Source: Saccoglossus kowalevskii (Eukaryota; Hemichordata; Enteropneusta; Harrimaniidae). From it: a stretch of 49,478 bases of DNA. Each line of letters starts with the position of its first letter. The first letter of the stretch is position 1. Of the stretch, positions 25,601-40,600 are shown one piece after another. Made by a program: the position numbers and the translations under genes. Under the pieces are notes generated by a model. That model did no database searches, had not been told where the DNA came from, and saw only the letters and a program-made list of their open reading frames with translations. Location of the stretch: the NCBI RefSeq assembly GCF_000003605.2, contig NW_003143805.1:138254-187731 (forward strand). Direction: 5' to 3'.

Positions 25601-28600
25601 TAGAAACCCTCATTCCCGAACCATCCAATCTTATAAAATGTATGTCTATCTACCCAGATTTTCCAGTTATGAACATCACACACGATATATATATAATTTT
25701 ACACTTTTAAGAAAAATTTGAGATATGGCATAAACATTAAAATTTGTAAAAAACATTATAATAATGAAAAAAGAACCACAATTCAGTAATATATCTATTA
25801 TTTTCTAGAGGAAAATGCCGGAGCCCCCCAAACTGTTTATACATCTAAACCTATATATTGACCAGGAGTATTTCCATTTATGGGTAGGCCTCTAGCATAT
25901 GAGAGAAATACTTACAATATTTCTAAATTATTTAATCCTGTAAATACACCTTCTTGAAGAAATGAAATCTGATTGCCATTCAAATACCTAGGAAAGAGAT
26001 AATAATAATAATAATGTTGTAAAAAAAAGTTACAATAATTGATTGATAATTGATTGATATCATGTAAAATACAAATCAGTTGACATTAAAAATATTGAAG
26101 CTATGCTTACAATATATTAATGGAGGTCGAACCAGCGAATATCCCATCTGGCAAATTATTTAACTGATTACTCTGGAGGTATCTGTCAGTTTAATGAAAA
26201 GAAAAGAGATTACGACATTGTCATAGTCAACAACATGCTGTAAAATACTTTATTTCAGCTGGAATTAATTTTTGGGTGTTTTGTATGGAATTTATTTCAC
26301 TGATTTTTGACGAGTTGAATATAATATATAGGAAAAATGGTATATTCACTGGATTTTATTTTCACTGAATCATCCCTTCAGCGAAAATTAATTCCAAGCG
26401 AAAATAAAGTGTTTTACATTAGTCCATGCTTGTTTTGTCTTTCTATCAACAGCATAGAGAAAAAAATCTGTTGGGCATGTCTGAGGAATGGTTGAGGTTG
26501 GTCGCCTGTTGGTTAAAAATGGCTACATAATATTATTATTGTACAAAGTTGTTTGTTTTTTTCTGATTTTACCAAAAGTCTGTAAACTTCAAACATACAT
26601 ACATTTTACTTGCGAATCAACGACTATTACTCATTTCAAACCGAAATTACATTTTCATTCAAAATATTTGAATTCATGGGCTAAATAATACACCGCAGTT
26701 AAGTTCACAGCCAAGATATCCCCAGAATTCCATCCATATTTCTCATTCACAAATAAGGCACCACTATGGTAAAAATAACAAAAAACAGTCCATACTTACA
26801 ATGCCTCCAGAGACGTCAACTTGTTAAAAATATTTACATCTAAAGAATCTAATAAATTGTTGCTCACATCCCTGGTGAAAAGAAGATAAAAATAGTAACT
26901 GCCAAGTGATAATTTGGAGCATATATTTTTAAAAATAAAATAAATAAAAAATAAAATATGAAATATTTCATTCGAATTTAAAAAAATAGCACCATTTATT
27001 TGGCTGAGTCATCACCATCCTTATCATGAATGACCCCCTGAAGGTCATACATCCTGGTATTTCTGGAGGGACAAATTAAAGGGGGTTGGGTTGAATGACA
27101 CCGGATGATGGTTTACAGTATTGATGACACACAAGTATTTGAGTGAAATACAATACCCATGCTGGAGATTAAACAGTTCATTATCAATGGTGTCAATATT
27201 TAGAAAATAGCATATCTTACAGAGACTGGAGGTTCGTCAGAGACTCTAGGCATCCTAGAGGTAGGGAACTTAGTTGATTGTATTCAAGGTTTCTGGAAAT
27301 TAAATCATAAAAGTTGCCTTAGCACATGAAAATATCTTTGATGAGCATTTCATCAAGTGTCGCCTTTGAAGTGATCAATGAAGAAGTGTAACTCAGCGTA
27401 TCAGCGTATACTCAGTGTATCTTTGTCATTAATTTTAATGTATAGGAGAAATATGAACAGTAATAACAAGCCGAAAACTGTGCCAAACTTTGCCATTGCT
27501 ATGCTTTCAGATTAACACATTTAACAATATTTGACCAGATCAATATGCTAATTATATGCAAAGTGTTCATTACCAGTTGAGTGAAAAGACTTATTTTGAT
27601 ACTTACAGTCTTTCAAGATTCAGAAAGGCTTGGAAGGAGTCAGCTGCAACATTGGATAGATTATTATGACTAACAGTCCTGATTCAAAAATAAAAATAAA
27701 AAAGACTTTAATATTGGATCGGGTATAATGTATTACATATAACCAGTGACAATTAAGTGGTAACCCAAATGATCTTGTCATAAATATATATTGAGTTATA
27801 TCAAGGTTTAATTTGAGATAAGGGCATAGTCATCGATAATTAGGATGATAAATCAGACAATGAAAATTTGCATACTTAGCATAGAGAGTAGGGAATTTAA
27901 ATTGAATTCCGCATACATCAATATCAAAATTCCTTGGATACTGGATGTGTGAGGTTACCAGATACATAATTTTATTTCAGATTTTGTATCACGATTTCTT
28001 CACTATGTATCATATGCATTATGTCCACCACTACATCTGATTACAAGCTACCAACACGAAAACAGTGTGCCCCCACCAGAACTCATTTTGAAGAAAATAA
28101 ATTAAAATGAAATTGCCCCAAATCAAGTTGGGTCAGTGTGTTACGTGAGGTATTCAAGTAAAAATATAGATTTGTATTTGGTTGCTGGTAACTTCTCAAA
28201 TCGCAAACAAAAATGTGTGGCCTCTGATTTGTTTTTACAATTATTTTGCATATAGAAGATAAATTTCATAAGAAGTTTTACAAGACCGCTTTATCGAGGT
28301 ATGTTGTTCTGTTGCATCAATCACATGGCAGTGAATTATCATAATTAGTAGCGACAAAAAAAAAATATCTGTTTGTCTGTGACGTGTCAAATTGGTTTAG
28401 AGGGTGCACTCTAAAAAAGTATTAAGTAGCATATGACCTTTGACATTAAGTATAGCTAACATCATCACAAGTTGTAATTTGAACATTATGAAATTTATTG
28501 TTTAATACATGATAAAATTAAAGGGTTAAACATTAGAAGCTGGGGTACTAGATTTCAAAGAAGGACAAAATCTACACAGGAAAAAAAAAAATCTTAAAAA

Positions 28601-31600
28601 TGACTGATCAAAAAAAAATATAATTCATAAAGGAAAAACAAAATTCACAGAAATATCATTTTGTAAAAAAACTTAATACGTTAATGACAAAAAATAATCT
28701 ACCCAATTTTTCAATAATATGTGATGGTGATATATTTTTGTTATAGTCACCTATCACATTTATTCAGAGTATATCAAATTTGTAGCAATGATTCAAATTT
28801 TTTAAACCAGCCTTTTAAATTATGTAATTGTAGTAACACTGGAATAGACTAAAGTTATGTCAATTTCGAGACTGGATTGTATTACGGTACTGTGATAATG
28901 AAGATCATACAATAGTAGCACTTTTATACTATCCAGGGAATATTAGGATTAAAAATGTAATGTAAAAACATTTTTACATTTTTTCATAACAGCGAGGAGA
29001 TCCACGTTTCAACATGGCTTGGCTCTGTGACACTAATGTGAGGAATGAGGAATTCATATTGGTACACACTGGGAAAAGTTGGGTTTTGTGACTGCGTACA
29101 TACTACCATAACAGAACCACTGTGAGCTAGAACATTGTACATATATAGAGTAAAAACATTGACATTTGCTGATAAACTGTAGTCAGTAATTAAATCAATA
29201 AAGATTTTCCTAAGTCAAAATGAAATGTGTTTGTAGAAAATTTACGTACAGAAAAGATATTATATATTACAACTCATTAGCTTAATCCACCTGCTTTTAG
29301 GGGGGAGGGAGGGAGGGGGGCAGAGGGATTGAAGGCAACACACACAGTAATGTCTACATTTTGATGTAAACTATAGTTTGTAAATTCAAAATATGTTCTT
29401 CAACACTAGTTTCACAGCCAAGCACAATACCATAAGTTTTGTATTTAGCAGTGTATATGTTTGGCATAAGACTGTAGAATTCCATCTCAACACATTCAAA
29501 CACGTGTACATACAGGGAACTTTTTCACTATAAATATACGGTTAGTATAATAACTGTTTCAGCAACGCATCTAGAAATTGTAGTTAGCAATATTGATTCG
29601 GATCACCAATATATATACTATTTATTTCAGACTAATAAGTCCATATTCACACATACACACACAAAAATAATAATAATAATAATAGTAAATAAATACTAGA
29701 AAGAACAACAAACAAAAACAGGAAATGATAGTTCGCTTGCTATTACATAATTGCACATAGCATCTCAGTTCAGCATTTCATTCCAACGCTGCAACAAGGC
29801 TGACTTCCATCTCAAATCACTGTTCCATAAACTAGTTAATATACTGTTGTTGGACGAGCATACACGCTCTCTAAATTTATAAACTATATTCCTGTTAGTT
29901 TCATAAAATGATTTGACACGATTAGCAACAAACATGGATCTGGCACTGTGGTCATATGGATAGTCAAAAAGTCTACGGAATAGGTTGTTATAAGAAACCT
30001 TCAAAGAATTAAGGGTTGCTTTGTTAAAAAAGCACCACAACTGTGAACAATAAATATTATAACAATACGTATATATACCCATATACATTTGTACGTATAT
30101 ATATACAATATATATACCCATATACGTAGTTGTAGACAAGTACATTCAACTTACTGTCAGCAGAACAACAACGTAAAGTATTAAATCAGGTACATGTACA
30201 TGTGGAATATATAATAATATGGAAATAATCGTAATTTTGATTGTCAGGACGTTGAACATTGTTGAACAAAGAAATGATTGTTGTTCTTCGGCAGTACAGA
30301 TCTGAATTCTTGCACAAAGCTTTCCTAATGACTTATCTCATGAAAGCAGATTTGAATTCTTGCGCAATAGCATTCTTAATGACAAGCATGCACTCCTGGC
30401 AAGATTAGTCTCCATGACAACCAAACTATCATGCTATTGACAGATTTATATGCGTTTTTTTTTTTTTAAGTTCTTTTGAATTGGTTGGGTGGATACAATA
30501 TCTATCAATTGTAACCAGGATTTGTGTACAGAGCACCAAGACTGAAGTTACATGTTTTAAGAAACCAATTTCTCTGTGTCATAAAGTTACCCCGATATGT
30601 ATGCAATTCATGCACAGTGAACTTTTCAGTTGGTGGAACATTTCCAAGCACTTCATCACACTGCTAATGTCGTTAGATTTGTTGTGAGTTTTTTATTACT
30701 GTAGCCACATCAAGCAAAAGTGTAAAATTTAATTTGCATAATTTTCTGTTTAATTGAAAAACTTAGCAGTTGAGACACCACCATAATAATTCAGTAATAC
30801 TACTTAACACATTGGTATTTATGTTGACAGTTTTGACACTCGTTTATTTCCATGCAGAATCGTCTAAATGTCAATAATATAATCAGGTTCACATCATAAA
30901 CTAACATTAATATATCACTGTTGTTGTCATACAAACAATACCATCCTGTGTCTATACCAGGTATTGTCAATATCAACATGTGATATCATATTATGTATCA
31001 TGTAGATACCAATAATAACTTATTCAACACATTTGAGTACAATATCAAGGTCGTAGTGAATATCGTCTGCCGATCCGTTTATTTTGGCTAGCTGTTAAGG
31101 CTTTTCTGCTTCTAGTACACCAATGTCATGAATACATTATTGTGATTGAACGATACCCTGATTTAATTTATGCAAGCCAGAATATGAATAGCAAATATTG
31201 ATCATTGTCCATTGGATCAAGTAGATATAATGAATATTTAAAATTCAATTAAAATTTAACCTTTTCATCACCAGACTTTCTCGCCCAAATTTGTCTGCAC
31301 TTTTTTATTATATTCCTCAATATTTTTGGAAATGAACCCTAATTTTAGAGTCAACAGAAACAATTTGAGTCAATTTTCTGTTTTTACTCAAAATATTTGG
31401 CTGTTTTTGTCCTAAGGTCACACTGATTTAATTTTATGGATGACATCCTCTGGAGACCCCAAAACTAATGCGAGAGGGTGAAAAAAAAAAATCCTGCCAA
31501 AAAAAAAAAAATCCTGCTAAAAACACAGGACTACGGAGCTGCTATTACGAATTGGACCACAGAACACAGTGTATCAAAGAACAACAAGAAGTCTTTATTT

Positions 31601-34600
31601 GTAGGAGGCACATGTTGATATACACATCTCGTACTGTATTACTGTATAACCATTTCAGACAAGCTCTAGTACATGTAGTCATGATGAAGTACAAAATGTA
31701 CCTTCAGTCAAAAACACTGCATGCAAGGTACAACATGGACATCATTTTCAGTACAAGTCAAGGCGGAATGTACATATCATTACTTTATGACAATAACTAA
31801 CAAAACATTGCAATGATACAGAAATGTCCTTGCTTGCTCCTCTCTACACAGTAGGGGTAAGCTTTAACCAATCTCTCGTATAGCTGTGTAAACGTCATAT
31901 CTCCCTGGCCGACGTCAATTGCGTACCAGTCTACAACAATCCCTCAGTTTTTCCTCTGAACTGTTATGCTCACGTATTCCTGGCAACGCAATACGCATGT
32001 GCAGAAGATCATTTACGACAAAATTGGCACGTTTTTAGATAGTCCAAAAAGAGTTTTACGACAAGCCGGTGCTTTACGACAATATGAGTCGGCAAGTTAC
32101 GGACAGAAAACCGATCTGTAGAGATTCGTCGTTGGAGATTTTTTTTTTTTTTTTTTTGAGAAAAGGCGAAAACTAATGCGCGCGTGGATGTCATCCATAC
32201 AATTAAGTCGGTGTGGCCTAATCTTCTGAAGGAAAGTGCAGACTATAAACGGGACTATTTTGTGAATTTGTGGTGAAAAGAGAGAATTGGTGGTGAAAAA
32301 GTTAAAAGCTTTGTAAACAAGAATCCTGGAGACTAATATACAGCTCTGATATTTGAGATGCACAAAGCAATTTGGTTGTACATCTCTGGTTTGCAGTCTA
32401 TGATTTATTCTAAAGTAGCTATGCACCAACTTTACTTTACTAAAAATAGGCAAATTTATGCAAATTAGATAATTAATATTCACAACCAAAACTGAATTAG
32501 GCGGTGAATTACCTCAGAGAATCTATGTATTGATTTTCTGCGAAATCAATTCTTAAGACATGAGTAAAGCTTAAAATTGGCTAATTAATATGCAAATTAG
32601 GTGATTTTCAAGAATAGATTTTAACCAAAAATTAATCAGGTCTGCGCATTATCCCAGAGTATCTTTACATCAAGTTTTATTGAAATCTGATTTGTTTAGT
32701 CATTCTGAAGTTATCAATGTAACAGACACACATAAACACAAACACACCTATAGAGATGAAGCATTAACTTAAATTACATTAAACTCAATTCAATTGGAAT
32801 TTAATTAGACTCATTTAAATTGCAACTCTATATAAGGTTGTAATTTAATAACAGTTTAATTAAACTTTTACTCTTTAAAAATTCACTGAAGTAGAAATAA
32901 CAACACACCAAACTGTAACTTAAATTTATTTAATAAAGCATGGCTTAAGGTTGAAGAAAAAGGATAGATTGTTATACTGTACACCAAACTACCTTCTTTT
33001 CTCTAACCCATGATTGTAAAGCCAGTAAAATTATATGGGTGTATTCAATGAAATGTCTTCACTTGTCACGTAAATAAAACTCATATACATGTTACACACG
33101 CACAAACACACACTTGAATTGCTTTGTGCAGCCAGTATCAGGTCAAAAATCAGTGTCTTTCGAAAATTGGCTTGAATTCTGTCTTATGCCATAAAAACAA
33201 ACTAAAGATTGACACTACGATATATAGTAAGGAAAAGTCATTTTTTTTTTAAAAAAAATAGTTAATCATATACCGGTATTATAATTTTTGATCATTAAGA
33301 CCTGTAGCCAATGGGGAAGTATGTTTATATGATCAAAAATTAAAAACAAAATTACCGAAAAACACATAAAAATGTAGCGAGTAAAGGAGCGAGTAAAGTT
33401 AGAACATTGGAATGGTTGATTACATGTTGAGATTTTTTAGGGGGTTGGCAGGGGAAGACAGAGAGAGGGGAAGGTGACAACAGTTGAGAATTTTTACATA
33501 AAAAACTTTCACATAGCAGAGTTAAAGAAAGCAATGCTGAAAATCTAATCCATCCATTCAACAACCACCTGGCAACGCCGTAAACCCACACACCCCCAGC
33601 ATCTACTGTACCAAGCATTCAAAAGATATATAAAGTAATAAACAGATTACAAAATAAGACCTAGGGTTCATATCATGTAGTAGATTATTTTAACCTTATC
33701 ACTAACATAGTAAGGTAGTCAAAAAACAACTCAGCTATTCTACTGGAGAGACTGGCTTTAATACTGATTGCCCTATAAAATACCCACAATGCACCAACAT
33801 GACCTCTGAACTCAAAACACTCTCTGTCATACATAAGTGAATAAATTAGTCATAATTTAAATTATTGTTTGCAGGAAGAGATTTTTGTGCAACTAAGGTA
33901 TTGTAATAGCTAAGATTTATATTCGCTTATTTCTCTGGATAGCAAAATATGCGCTATTCTAAAAATCTAACGTTTTGTTTTCTGCACATACATGTGGATT
34001 TAAAACTTAGTGAATATTCCTGCAACAAATCCATTTAAATAATAATACCCAGTGAATATTTCTCCTTCTGCTGTAATACACACATCCGTGTATGTCTGTG
34101 TGTTCAACCGGTATAAGTGAAAGTGTCGTAAGAGTCCAGTTTTGAGATGAGAATTTGAAAAATTTAATCTAGCCATAATTTTACTAGTAATCCCAAACAC
34201 ATGAATTGCTCAGAACTACCATCGGGTTTAAAAATCATCAAAAAATACTACGATTATGACTAGAACTCAGTGCGAAGTTAAGTCCCGAGATCGTACAAAA
34301 CAAACAGACCAACTTTGAAATGCAGCCAAGATAAACGCACTTTACGGTGGAGTAGTCGTAACCTAAATGAAACGCTGACACCTACATTGCGCACTTCAAA
34401 ATATCCAACTACAAAGTTTACATCAGTGGGGGTGGAAAACCAATCCAATCAAAAGTCAGAAACAAAATAAACACTCATAGTAGGACTATAAATCAAATTA
34501 TAGCATCTTAGTATTCTTAGAGTGAATGCTTAAAACTGACGCATACAAGGAAATAAAACCAGTGTTGAAAGATTTGATAGAATAACTGTCGGTACTTAAG

Positions 34601-37600
34601 TCTTGGTCTCAGTCGTCCAGCAGTCTAAATGTCACCATTCGTGCAATCCAGTCACGAACCATAACATATCCTATACCTGTACATGAATACAGGCAAGTGG
34701 AGAATAATACTTGTGTCAATAAAATAATTTAATGATAATGTGTTAAATATATATTTAAAGATTACTACTATAAATAGCATCGATGCAAATTAAGATAAAA
34801 CTTTTTTGATGACCTACATGTGTATATTAGGCCATTGTGACCTCTATAATTTATCCATTGCTAGATCAAAAGGGACCAAAACAGGTTGTCACTATGATAA
34901 CCCTTTTGTGAGGTCGACTTTTGTCACCATTCGCAAAATAAATTTGCATAATTGTTTATCTAATGAGAAACTAAGTTCATTTAGTTCAAAACTAACAAAA
35001 AAATTCTATAAAAATACATTTAAATGTGCAAAATGTTACACAAAAATTTTGTCGGGAAAAAAAATAGGGTGCTCAATAGGTTAAGTATTAACATAGCTAA
35101 CTAGTAAAAGTTCAGAAAATGTTAACTGTATGTCATGTGACATGTTCATGTAGAGGTGTAAAGTTTGATTTCAATCAATGAAGGCATGTTAGGAATATGA
35201 CTATGGAATAACCACATTCATTAATAGAAAAAAGTCCTCCAATCGGTCATTTTGAATCTGTTCATACACGATCCGGTTCCTTAAATGCAAAAATGTTTGA
35301 TTTTGACAAATCTTTATTACTATAATTTTTAATAAAACCACAAAAAAAATGCATGTACATGTGTATCCTAAAAAGTATGATGTGTGTGTGAAGTTTTAAC
35401 ATGATTGGTCGAGGCACTAATTTATATATTACCCTGACGTACATTGCAGCTCATATTTACATACACCACCAGAGATCAGCTTATCAGAGTACCTCTGTGT
35501 ACCTGGATGTCATGTCGCAATTGGAGCCGGCAAGCCAAAAGAAGCATCCCTCAAGATAAACATACAGCCACAAAGCAATTAACTAGCATATCATAGTGAG
35601 ACAGGTCATTCATTTACTCAGACACAAGGGAATTAAGCTAGCAATCAAACTGTGCAAATAATACAAATTCTATTATCTGTGAATAGTAATTCCCGTGCCT
35701 GCCGATACATGCTACAAACAAACTAAACTTAAACTGAACAAACATACATTCATGTTACAAAAACATCCACCTGCATGGTACAATAACAATGTTTATTTTA
35801 TTAAACTCTGTTTAAGACTTACATGTCTAGACTTTTCTGTCTGGTTTTTGGTGTGTTTTTTTACTTTCGCATTAACATGTGCTGGTGTGAAAAATAAAAA
35901 TGATGTGTACAATTTCTTCAGCATTGTAGAGACTTTGCCTCTGTGGTTAGCCAAAATGAATGAAAAAACAGTTCTAGTTGAGTTCAAGTCATTATGTGCA
36001 GAATATGTAAAAAATGGATTTGAATAATGTGAGAACACAAAACATCGTTCAAATGCCATCAGTTAAGGGCACATTCAACAGATGCATAATGGGTATTTTC
36101 GTCCTGAACTATATCTGAACGCCATCAAAGCAACCAAAAACGGTTTTATCACATTTTAAAATGTTCTTAGAATATTTGCTGCATTTGAACACAATAGTAT
36201 GATTCAGCGGGTCTAAAATTTCATTCAGTTTTAAACATTATATTAGGACTCACATACATACATACCATATTCATTCTATTAGAAGCACATTTGTAATAGA
36301 AAGCGCACCTAAACCAAAATTTGCATACTGGATGATAAAATTATGACTTAGCTTAATGACATAGACACACTCTGTCAATCACACTCAAGCACTATTAATT
36401 GAGCAAATATCATGTATCCAGGTGACAGATTAATATCCATTGAAAGGATCCAGTGAAAGAGAGTACAGGTGGAACATATAAAGTAAAGGTAATAACCATT
36501 ACATCATCACCAAATATTTAAATACAAGTTATGATCACTGGAATGTATTCAATTCTAGACAGGTTTTACAGCGAACCAAATCAAAAATTTTAATTTCATA
36601 CACATATACTTTAGGTCATTTAATTTGTTATACAGCAAACAAAACCACACTGGGGATTTTATAACCATGTTTTTTTTATTTATATATTTCCATAAATAGA
36701 ACTGAATTTGTAAGGAATGGAATGCAAGGAATCAAGTCGGGCCAGCTTGGTGACAGAGGTATTAAAATATACCATGGGATTTCATATTGCTGTAGGGAAC
36801 TTCTAAAGGTACAAACTAAACTGTTTCAACACCTGATTTTCTTAGCTTTTACACTTATTTTGTTTACGTGAAATGTGAATTACCAAATTACAAAACCCAT
36901 AACTAAAATAAAATTACTATATGTATGATTTTTCTAATGCGCCATTGGTCAGGAAATAAACATAACCACGTAATCACAAAAAATCTGTTGCATCAGTGTC
37001 ACATCATACTGCTGTTTTCATGGACACAAGAAAGAAACAAGAACAGTTTGTCCCCCCATTACTGAGCACCTTATTATCAAGGTAAAAACTACAGACATAT
37101 TTTCTATCCTTTTCTAAAAAACTCAACCAAAATACTTGCCCCAGGTTGAAATAACAAACAAACAATAAATTACATTAAAAACTAACCATCTGTTCAGTAT
37201 ACTGTGAAAGTTTTCACAAAGACAGAATGGGCTGAAAAGGGTATGAAACAATCTAGCATTGGCACACCGGCGATAAAAAAGAGCAACAAAAATGTACTTC
37301 TTTGTTCAACCAGCACTGGACGGAAAAAATGCAACTTACATTTTTCACGCGAAGACAATGAATAACTACCATGTGCTTTGCATGGTCCCCATGGCAACTC
37401 GCTTAGGTATGCTCAAAATGTTGGCGACTCGCTTTGTTTCATTACCAACACCCACAACAACGGCAGGTTTGAGAGGGATTAACAAGGCTACTATGCAGCA
37501 ATATGTTGAATCGATCAACTTAAGAATTATGGTATGAACCACAACAAAACACTTGTCAATATTATACTGAGTAGTTGGTTGCCATAGTCACAAGTAGATA

Positions 37601-40600
37601 ATTTATAACAGAAGTGAATTAATGGTCATTGTTCTTTTAATAAATTTTGTCCACTTGACATCGTAGATTGGACATATAGGTGTGGGCACACTGTTAAATG
37701 TCACAACTTGTCTTGATTCAAAGAGGACAAAGAGGACTGAACAACTCTGAAAAGTTTGAAAAAATTAGAAAAAATACTAAAATTGACTAAAATAAAATAT
37801 GAACACAAAGCCATACATATAAGGGTGTGACCACAAGGCCATACACATATGAACACATGGCCATACACAAATATGTGAACACAATGCCATACATAGGTGT
37901 GTGAACACATGGCCACACATAAGAATGTGAACACATGGCCATACATAAACATGTGAATACATGACCATGCATAAGAATGTGAACACATGGCCATACATAA
38001 GCATGTAAACACATGGCCATACATAAGCATGTAAACACATGACCATACATAAGCATGTAAACACATGATCATACATAAGCATGTGAACACATGACCATAC
38101 ATAAGCATGTACACATGACCATACATAAGCATGTAAACACATGACCATACATAAGCATGTGAACACATGACCATACATAAGCATGTGAACACATGACCAT
38201 ACATGAGCATGTGAACACATGGCCATACATAAGCATATGAACATATGGCCATACATAAGCATGTAAATACATGACCGTACAGAAGAATGTGAACACATGA
38301 CCATACATAAGAATGTGAACGCATGGTTTTACATAAGCATGTGACCACATGGCCATACATAAGCATGTGAACACATCCATTGTGGTTAACAAGAAGAATC
38401 ACATGAAATGGTATACTGGTATGGTTATTGGGGGGGTATGTATGGGGGTGTTGTTACTTATATTAGACAAATCGATAAAATGAAATTTAAAACATTAATT
38501 ATATTTGCACAAATTAAAATGTCTGTGTCTTGGGAGATAAAAATCCTTAATTGCTTTTTAAAAATAATTAAAGTTAGTTTGAAATAGATATTATAATTAA
38601 ATATTCATTTAATTCAATTCCAACCCTTTTATATTATACTGTTGAATCTGTAATGTAATCTTACTTGATTAAAAATACATGAAAATAGTCTGGGAACAAA
38701 AAGTGAGAGTAATTTGATAAGACCATAGTCAAATTAGTGAAGTTTTAACTTGCTTTTCAAAAGAAAAGTAGTTTAAGTATCACGATAGTGGAAAATATTT
38801 AATGTTATTATTTATTTATTTTGACAGACAGCTGGAGAAGCCAGGTTGCACTTGAAAGCCAACACCCCCGTATGAAATATTTGTACCATGGCTGACTTAA
38901 CCTGCATTTGATGACCTATAATCATGACAATAATGCAATGTCCAAATATGGAAAATGGCATATGATAATATTGTTAGGACTGTTTTAACATCTCCTCCCA
39001 CTTAGTGCCTTTGTTCCAACAAGGATATTCTACAGTAGAGAGGGCAGCTGCCCATGGGAATTAACTCTAAACTTCCTTGATGTGATGGAGGGTTGTTAAG
39101 TTTGATCTCTTTTAGCAGTATTGGGCTATGGGAATGTAGGTGTCTCGTCGAATGGGGAAAATAAAAATTGCTTATCGTGTACTTTGTCCTGTGCATATTA
39201 ACGTTTTAGATTGTCAAAACCAACTATTGTCACATTTTCACAAAATCAAACTTGATAATTTTTTCATATTTTTTTCCAAGTTTTCAACCCGAAGCTGTAG
39301 CCAATGGAAAATTAGGTTTATTTGGTTCAAAATTACACAAAAATTTATAGAAAAATACATAAAAATTGGCAAATGGTGTAAAACAAAATTTTGGTAGAAA
39401 ATGATGGCACTCAAAGAGTGGAAGAACTCACTCAGACAAAAAAAATGATGGATTTCTGTGGAACACCTGGCTCATATCAACCCCCTTGTCCGAATATAAC
39501 CTACAGAAGTATCTAGATCTGTAAACATGCGACTTTGTCCATCGATCCGAGTAATAAATAGATAAACTGAAAAAGGTTGCTGCGATATATTTTTTTTTGC
39601 CCACACCTTAAAATCATTCAAGACAGTTTGACGAGGGGCGGCTTTAGACATTTTTGAATTTCCATGGAGGCAACTGTAGTACTTACTTGGTGTGCTCTTG
39701 CTCTGTCACAATTTATTGTGTTTTGTCAAGAAATTTGAATTTCATTATTTTGTAGAAACCAAGGTACAATGGGGTTGAACAATTAAGCCTATTTTAATCC
39801 ATGATTGACAAAAACATGCTGACATCCGGCCGAGGGGAAAAATAGTAAACAATAAAATATCTATCATAACTCATTGTAGCCTTGCACTGTGTTTTATGGG
39901 ATAGAATAAAATAGATACTAATATCAGCGTTTACCTTCGCCATACTTTCCAAAAAAGAAATAAAATTCACATTCTTTTTAATTTTGTGCATTTTGTACAC
40001 AAATACACATGATCCAATGTGTATTTTTTTTGTAGATGAAATCGCAACTTTACTTAATCCCAAACTTACTACTTGAAAGGAACAATACTGGACAATTTAA
40101 AGAAGGTCAACTTTCAACAAAGGTGTACTTAAAAACAGTGAATCATAAATCCAAAATGATTGAATGTCAATGTTTTTCGTGTAATTTGCATAACAATGTT
40201 AGTATTGTCAAAAACAGAAGATACAGCCATAGACCCTCTAAAAGAGATACAGCATACAGGAATGCTTAATGCAAACTTTATACTACATTGAATAAGTAAC
40301 AAAAGTACTTCTGTGTTTCATATCAAAAACGTTTCCTACATTAGTTACAAACTGTTGCTATGTATACTGCAAGCATTCATTGCTGAAAAAAACACTCTGC
40401 CGTTCTGTAATTTCCTCAGTTTCATTATAACTTAATACGAATTAATGAAAAAGATATGAAAAATAAAGTTCTAATGAAATTTAATTCATAATACAATTCA
40501 CTACCACCTACTGTTAGTAGCTACTTGTTTTTAGATTTTAATTTAGTTTAATAATTAGTCTGATTTATTTGAGAAAATGAGATATTGAAATAATTACATC

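Noticed and set aside
37701-38402. 233-codon minus-strand frame.
   Set aside because: It is a translation of the 26-bp minisatellite. The composition is repetitive and the other two minus frames are equally open.
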